In this document: one piece after another, positions 14,806 to 16,309 of the stretch
Position numbering within the stretch: position 1 is the stretch's first letter
Layout: every line of letters starts with the position of its first letter
Source of the DNA: Gammaproteobacteria bacterium
GTDB lineage: Bacteria; Pseudomonadota; Gammaproteobacteria; Pseudomonadales; Azotimanducaceae
Assembly: GCA_030430515.1 (NCBI GenBank)
Contig: JAUIKX010000032.1
Span: forward strand, 1-16,309
Reading direction: 5' to 3'
DNA: 16,309 nucleotides
Program-made: the position numbers and the translations under genes
Notes under the pieces: model-generated
Database searches by the model: none
Told to the model about the DNA's origin: nothing
Seen by the model: only the letters and a program-made list of their open reading frames with translations

Positions 14806-14939
14806 TTGGGTGGATCCTCCTGCTGCTTGAACGTGCCCTGACCCAGGCGGATGGCCTGGTAGTGTCAGGAAGTTGCGCGAACTCTCTCCCCAGAGAAATT
14901 CGTATGCAGGTGAGCATAACCCAAGGAGGGTTGTCGGCG
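14806..14939 (-). promoter_or_regulatory. Leader/promoter region of the cupin operon
   Basis: The 134 bases between the permease stop and the cupin start presumably carry the promoter of the cupin-gloA-amidohydrolase-araC operon. AGGAGG (14821-14816 on the minus strand) is the strongest ribosome site in the window. A bulged inverted repeat occupies 14837-14869, and a small perfect hairpin, TCTCT-CCCC-AGAGA, lies at 14883-14896. Neither has a T-run after it on the minus strand, so a rho-independent terminator for the permease is not supported. No consensus -35/-10 pair is evident. Confidence 0.4.
14837..14869. repeat. Bulged inverted repeat in cupin operon leader
   Basis: CCTGAC (14837-14842) pairs with GTCAGG (14864-14869), and CCAGG (14843-14847) pairs with CCTGG (14855-14859). 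This leaves a 7-nt loop and a 4-nt one-sided bulge. The element lies 32-64 nt upstream of the cupin start. It could be an operator dyad or an RNA hairpin just upstream of the ribosome site. Confidence 0.55.
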
Positions 14940-16226
14940 TCAGTCTGTGGTGTCCAGACGGGCCAGATCGGCGGCTTGCCGTTCCTCATCGAAGAACGTC
15001 AGCAGCCCGCCGGCGGTGAGAAAGCACCCAGCCATGACGTACAGCATGCCGTCGATGCCAAGGTGCGGTGTCAGCATTGCGGAAATGCCGCTGCCGGCTG
15101 AGCGGCTCAGGTTCGCCAGCGACATATAGATGGTGAATTGGGTGGCTGACACTCTGACCCAGCAGATACCCATGAACACGGCGATCACGCAAACAAAGAA
15201 GGCCTGAGACAGCAGTTGCGCGGCCATCAGCATGAAGACGACATAGGCTGTTTCCGTCCAGAGCGGTTTGCTCAGTGCGAAAGTCACATTGAGGACGAAC
15301 ATGCAGACGACGGCGATTTTCAGCAGCTTGACCGCACCGAACCGGTCGATGAGCGGACCGAAGAGAATGCCCACAGCGGCTGCGGCCGCGCCTGTCATGC
15401 CGAAGAAACTCGCGTAGTCGCTCGCGGAGAAACCCAATTCGTTTACGGCGAGTATGGGCAGAATGCTGACGTAGATACCCGCGGATATCCGGCTGATGAG
15501 TTCCACACCGATGAGCACCAGGCTCATGGGCAGCAGAAGTGCTTTCAGCAGGTTGCGAAAGATCGAAAGGAAGCTGGGTGTTGACTTCACTCTGCGGGGT
15601 GATGCTTCGCCGGGGCCCCATGGCATAAGCCGCTCACCGCTTCGTTCCCGAACGACGATCGAAAACACGAGAATCAAACTCACCAGTAGCGTGGCAACGA
15701 TGCTGGTCGTGGCCAGTCCATGCGTGCTGAGCAGCCAGCCTGATAGCGCTCCGAAACCCGCCATGCCTGCCACCTGACCGAATGCCATCAGTGCATTCGC
15801 GCGGCCGCGCTCGTCTGCTGGAAGGATGTCAATCGCGAGGCCGTCCACGGCGACGTCCTGGAAAGCTGCGAAGCTGTTGACGACGATACCTACCACAATC
15901 AGTGTCCACAGGTCTTCTGTTGGCTCGCCGACGAGCAGCAGCGCCGCGAGAGAAAGCACGAGGCCTATTTGCGTAGCGATGACCCAGGGGCGACGCCTTC
16001 CCATAGCGAGAAAGGTGAAGCGATCCATGAATGGGCCGGAGATGAGCTTGAAGGCCCAGGGCAGGCCGGTAAGCGCCACGAGCGCACCGACGTCTGATGC
16101 ACCTGCGCCACGCTGGACGATCCACGCCGGGAGCGCGACGGTGAACAGACCGATCGGTATGCCTTGTGCGACATAGAGCAGGGTAAATCCTGCGAGCCGC
16201 AGCTTGCGTGACTCCGCGAGAATCAT
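14940..16226 (-). CDS. MFS permease, AmpG-like
   Basis: The 428-residue inner-membrane protein has about 12 hydrophobic segments split by a central cytoplasmic loop (about 192-225), as in MFS carriers. The loop between segments 2 and 3 has the MFS motif as GPFMDRF...GRRRPWV (64-82). FQDVAVDGLAIDILP (122-136) is the hallmark of the AmpG/acetyl-CoA transporter (SLC33) branch. A second-half counterpart, FGPLIDRFGAVKLLK, matches a motif-A repeat. AmpG itself imports anhydromuropeptides, but its neighbours here are not cell-wall recycling genes, so the substrate may be a pathway compound. Start ATG 16226 is chosen for length and hydrophobic N terminus; no strong ribosome site precedes it. A 134-base gap separates it from the cupin operon on the same strand, so it may be independent or the first gene of a longer transcript. 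Confidence 0.88.
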   Translation of the reverse strand: MILAESRKLRLAGFTLLYVAQGIPIGLFTVALPAWIVQRGAGASDVGALVALTGLPWAFKLISGPFMDRFTFLAMGRRRPWVIATQIGLVLSLAALLLVGEPTEDLWTLIVVGIVVNSFAAFQDVAVDGLAIDILPADERGRANALMAFGQVAGMAGFGALSGWLLSTHGLATTSIVATLLVSLILVFSIVVRERSGERLMPWGPGEASPRRVKSTPSFLSIFRNLLKALLLPMSLVLIGVELISRISAGIYVSILPILAVNELGFSASDYASFFGMTGAAAAAVGILFGPLIDRFGAVKLLKIAVVCMFVLNVTFALSKPLWTETAYVVFMLMAAQLLSQAFFVCVIAVFMGICWVRVSATQFTIYMSLANLSRSAGSGISAMLTPHLGIDGMLYVMAGCFLTAGGLLTFFDEERQAADLARLDTTD

Positions 16227-16309
16227 AGGCGTGCTTTAACGCGGCATCGACTGTCGTCGGATGGTAGGCTCCCAGAGGTGCGAGAAGGTTGAGCCTCTTT
16301 ATAGGCGTT
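16227..16309 (-). promoter_or_regulatory. Upstream region of MFS permease, candidate promoter
   Basis: Only 83 bases are available before the window edge. On the minus strand TATAAA at 16303-16298 could be a -10 element, in which case its -35 lies outside. An inverted repeat, AGGCTC (16266-16271) with GAGCCT (16291-16296), has a 19-nt loop and may be an operator or part of an upstream gene's terminator. Confidence 0.25.

Noticed and set aside
14883..14896. Perfect small hairpin TCTCT-CCCC-AGAGA as a terminator of the MFS gene
   Set aside because: The stem is only 5 bp and AT/GC mixed, with no T-run on either side.
16266..16296. AGGCTC/GAGCCT inverted repeat as a rho-independent terminator
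   Set aside because: The 19-nt loop is long, the following CTTTAT is a poor T-run, and the neighbouring gene lies outside the window.
1..16309. Mobile elements, CRISPR repeats, tRNA/rRNA genes, defence systems
   Set aside because: I saw no transposase, integrase, regular direct repeats, tRNA-like cloverleaf or defence-family motif; all space is taken by metabolic genes.

Overview
The window reads as chromosomal DNA of a Gram-negative proteobacterium, most likely a gammaproteobacterium. It is GC-rich (about 60% by eye) and tightly packed. It encodes two lipobox-bearing envelope proteins, an E. coli-type dihydroxy-acid dehydratase (IlvD), an E. coli-like FMN-dependent L-lactate dehydrogenase and a glutathione-dependent glyoxalase I. 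No rRNA, tRNA, CRISPR array, insertion sequence or phage gene was seen, and no gene-free stretch exceeds about 135 bases.

Layout. (1) Minus strand, 1-2897: ilvD, running off the left edge, preceded by a CurA/PTGR-type NAD(P)H oxidoreductase. (2) Plus strand, 2965-11137: a small ABM-type monooxygenase-like gene, then a six-gene run: PQQ/cytochrome c alcohol dehydrogenase lipoprotein, NAD-dependent D-2-hydroxyacid dehydrogenase, LldD-like FMN L-2-hydroxyacid dehydrogenase, DUF3604 lipoprotein, 2-keto-4-pentenoate hydratase-family protein and HpaI-type class II aldolase. Gaps inside the six-gene run are 9-39 nt. (3) Minus strand, 14805-11131: a coupled four-gene operon of cupin, glyoxalase I, D-aminoacylase-like amidohydrolase and AraC regulator, with junctions of -1, 0 and 4 nt. 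(4) Minus strand, 16226-14940: an AmpG-like MFS permease.

How the genes may work together (inference). The plus-strand run looks like a catabolic unit. A quinoprotein at the envelope would oxidise an alcohol or diol, two stereochemically complementary 2-hydroxyacid dehydrogenases would make a 2-oxoacid, and a hydratase plus a pyruvate-forming aldolase would finish the job. Two substrate models fit: an unsaturated 2-hydroxyacid processed by hydratase then aldolase, or a C3 hub linking 1,2-propanediol, lactaldehyde, lactate and methylglyoxal, in which GloA also makes sense. The AraC protein, convergent with the aldolase, is the only regulator in view and the natural candidate to control one or both runs. 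The substrate cannot be read from the sequence.
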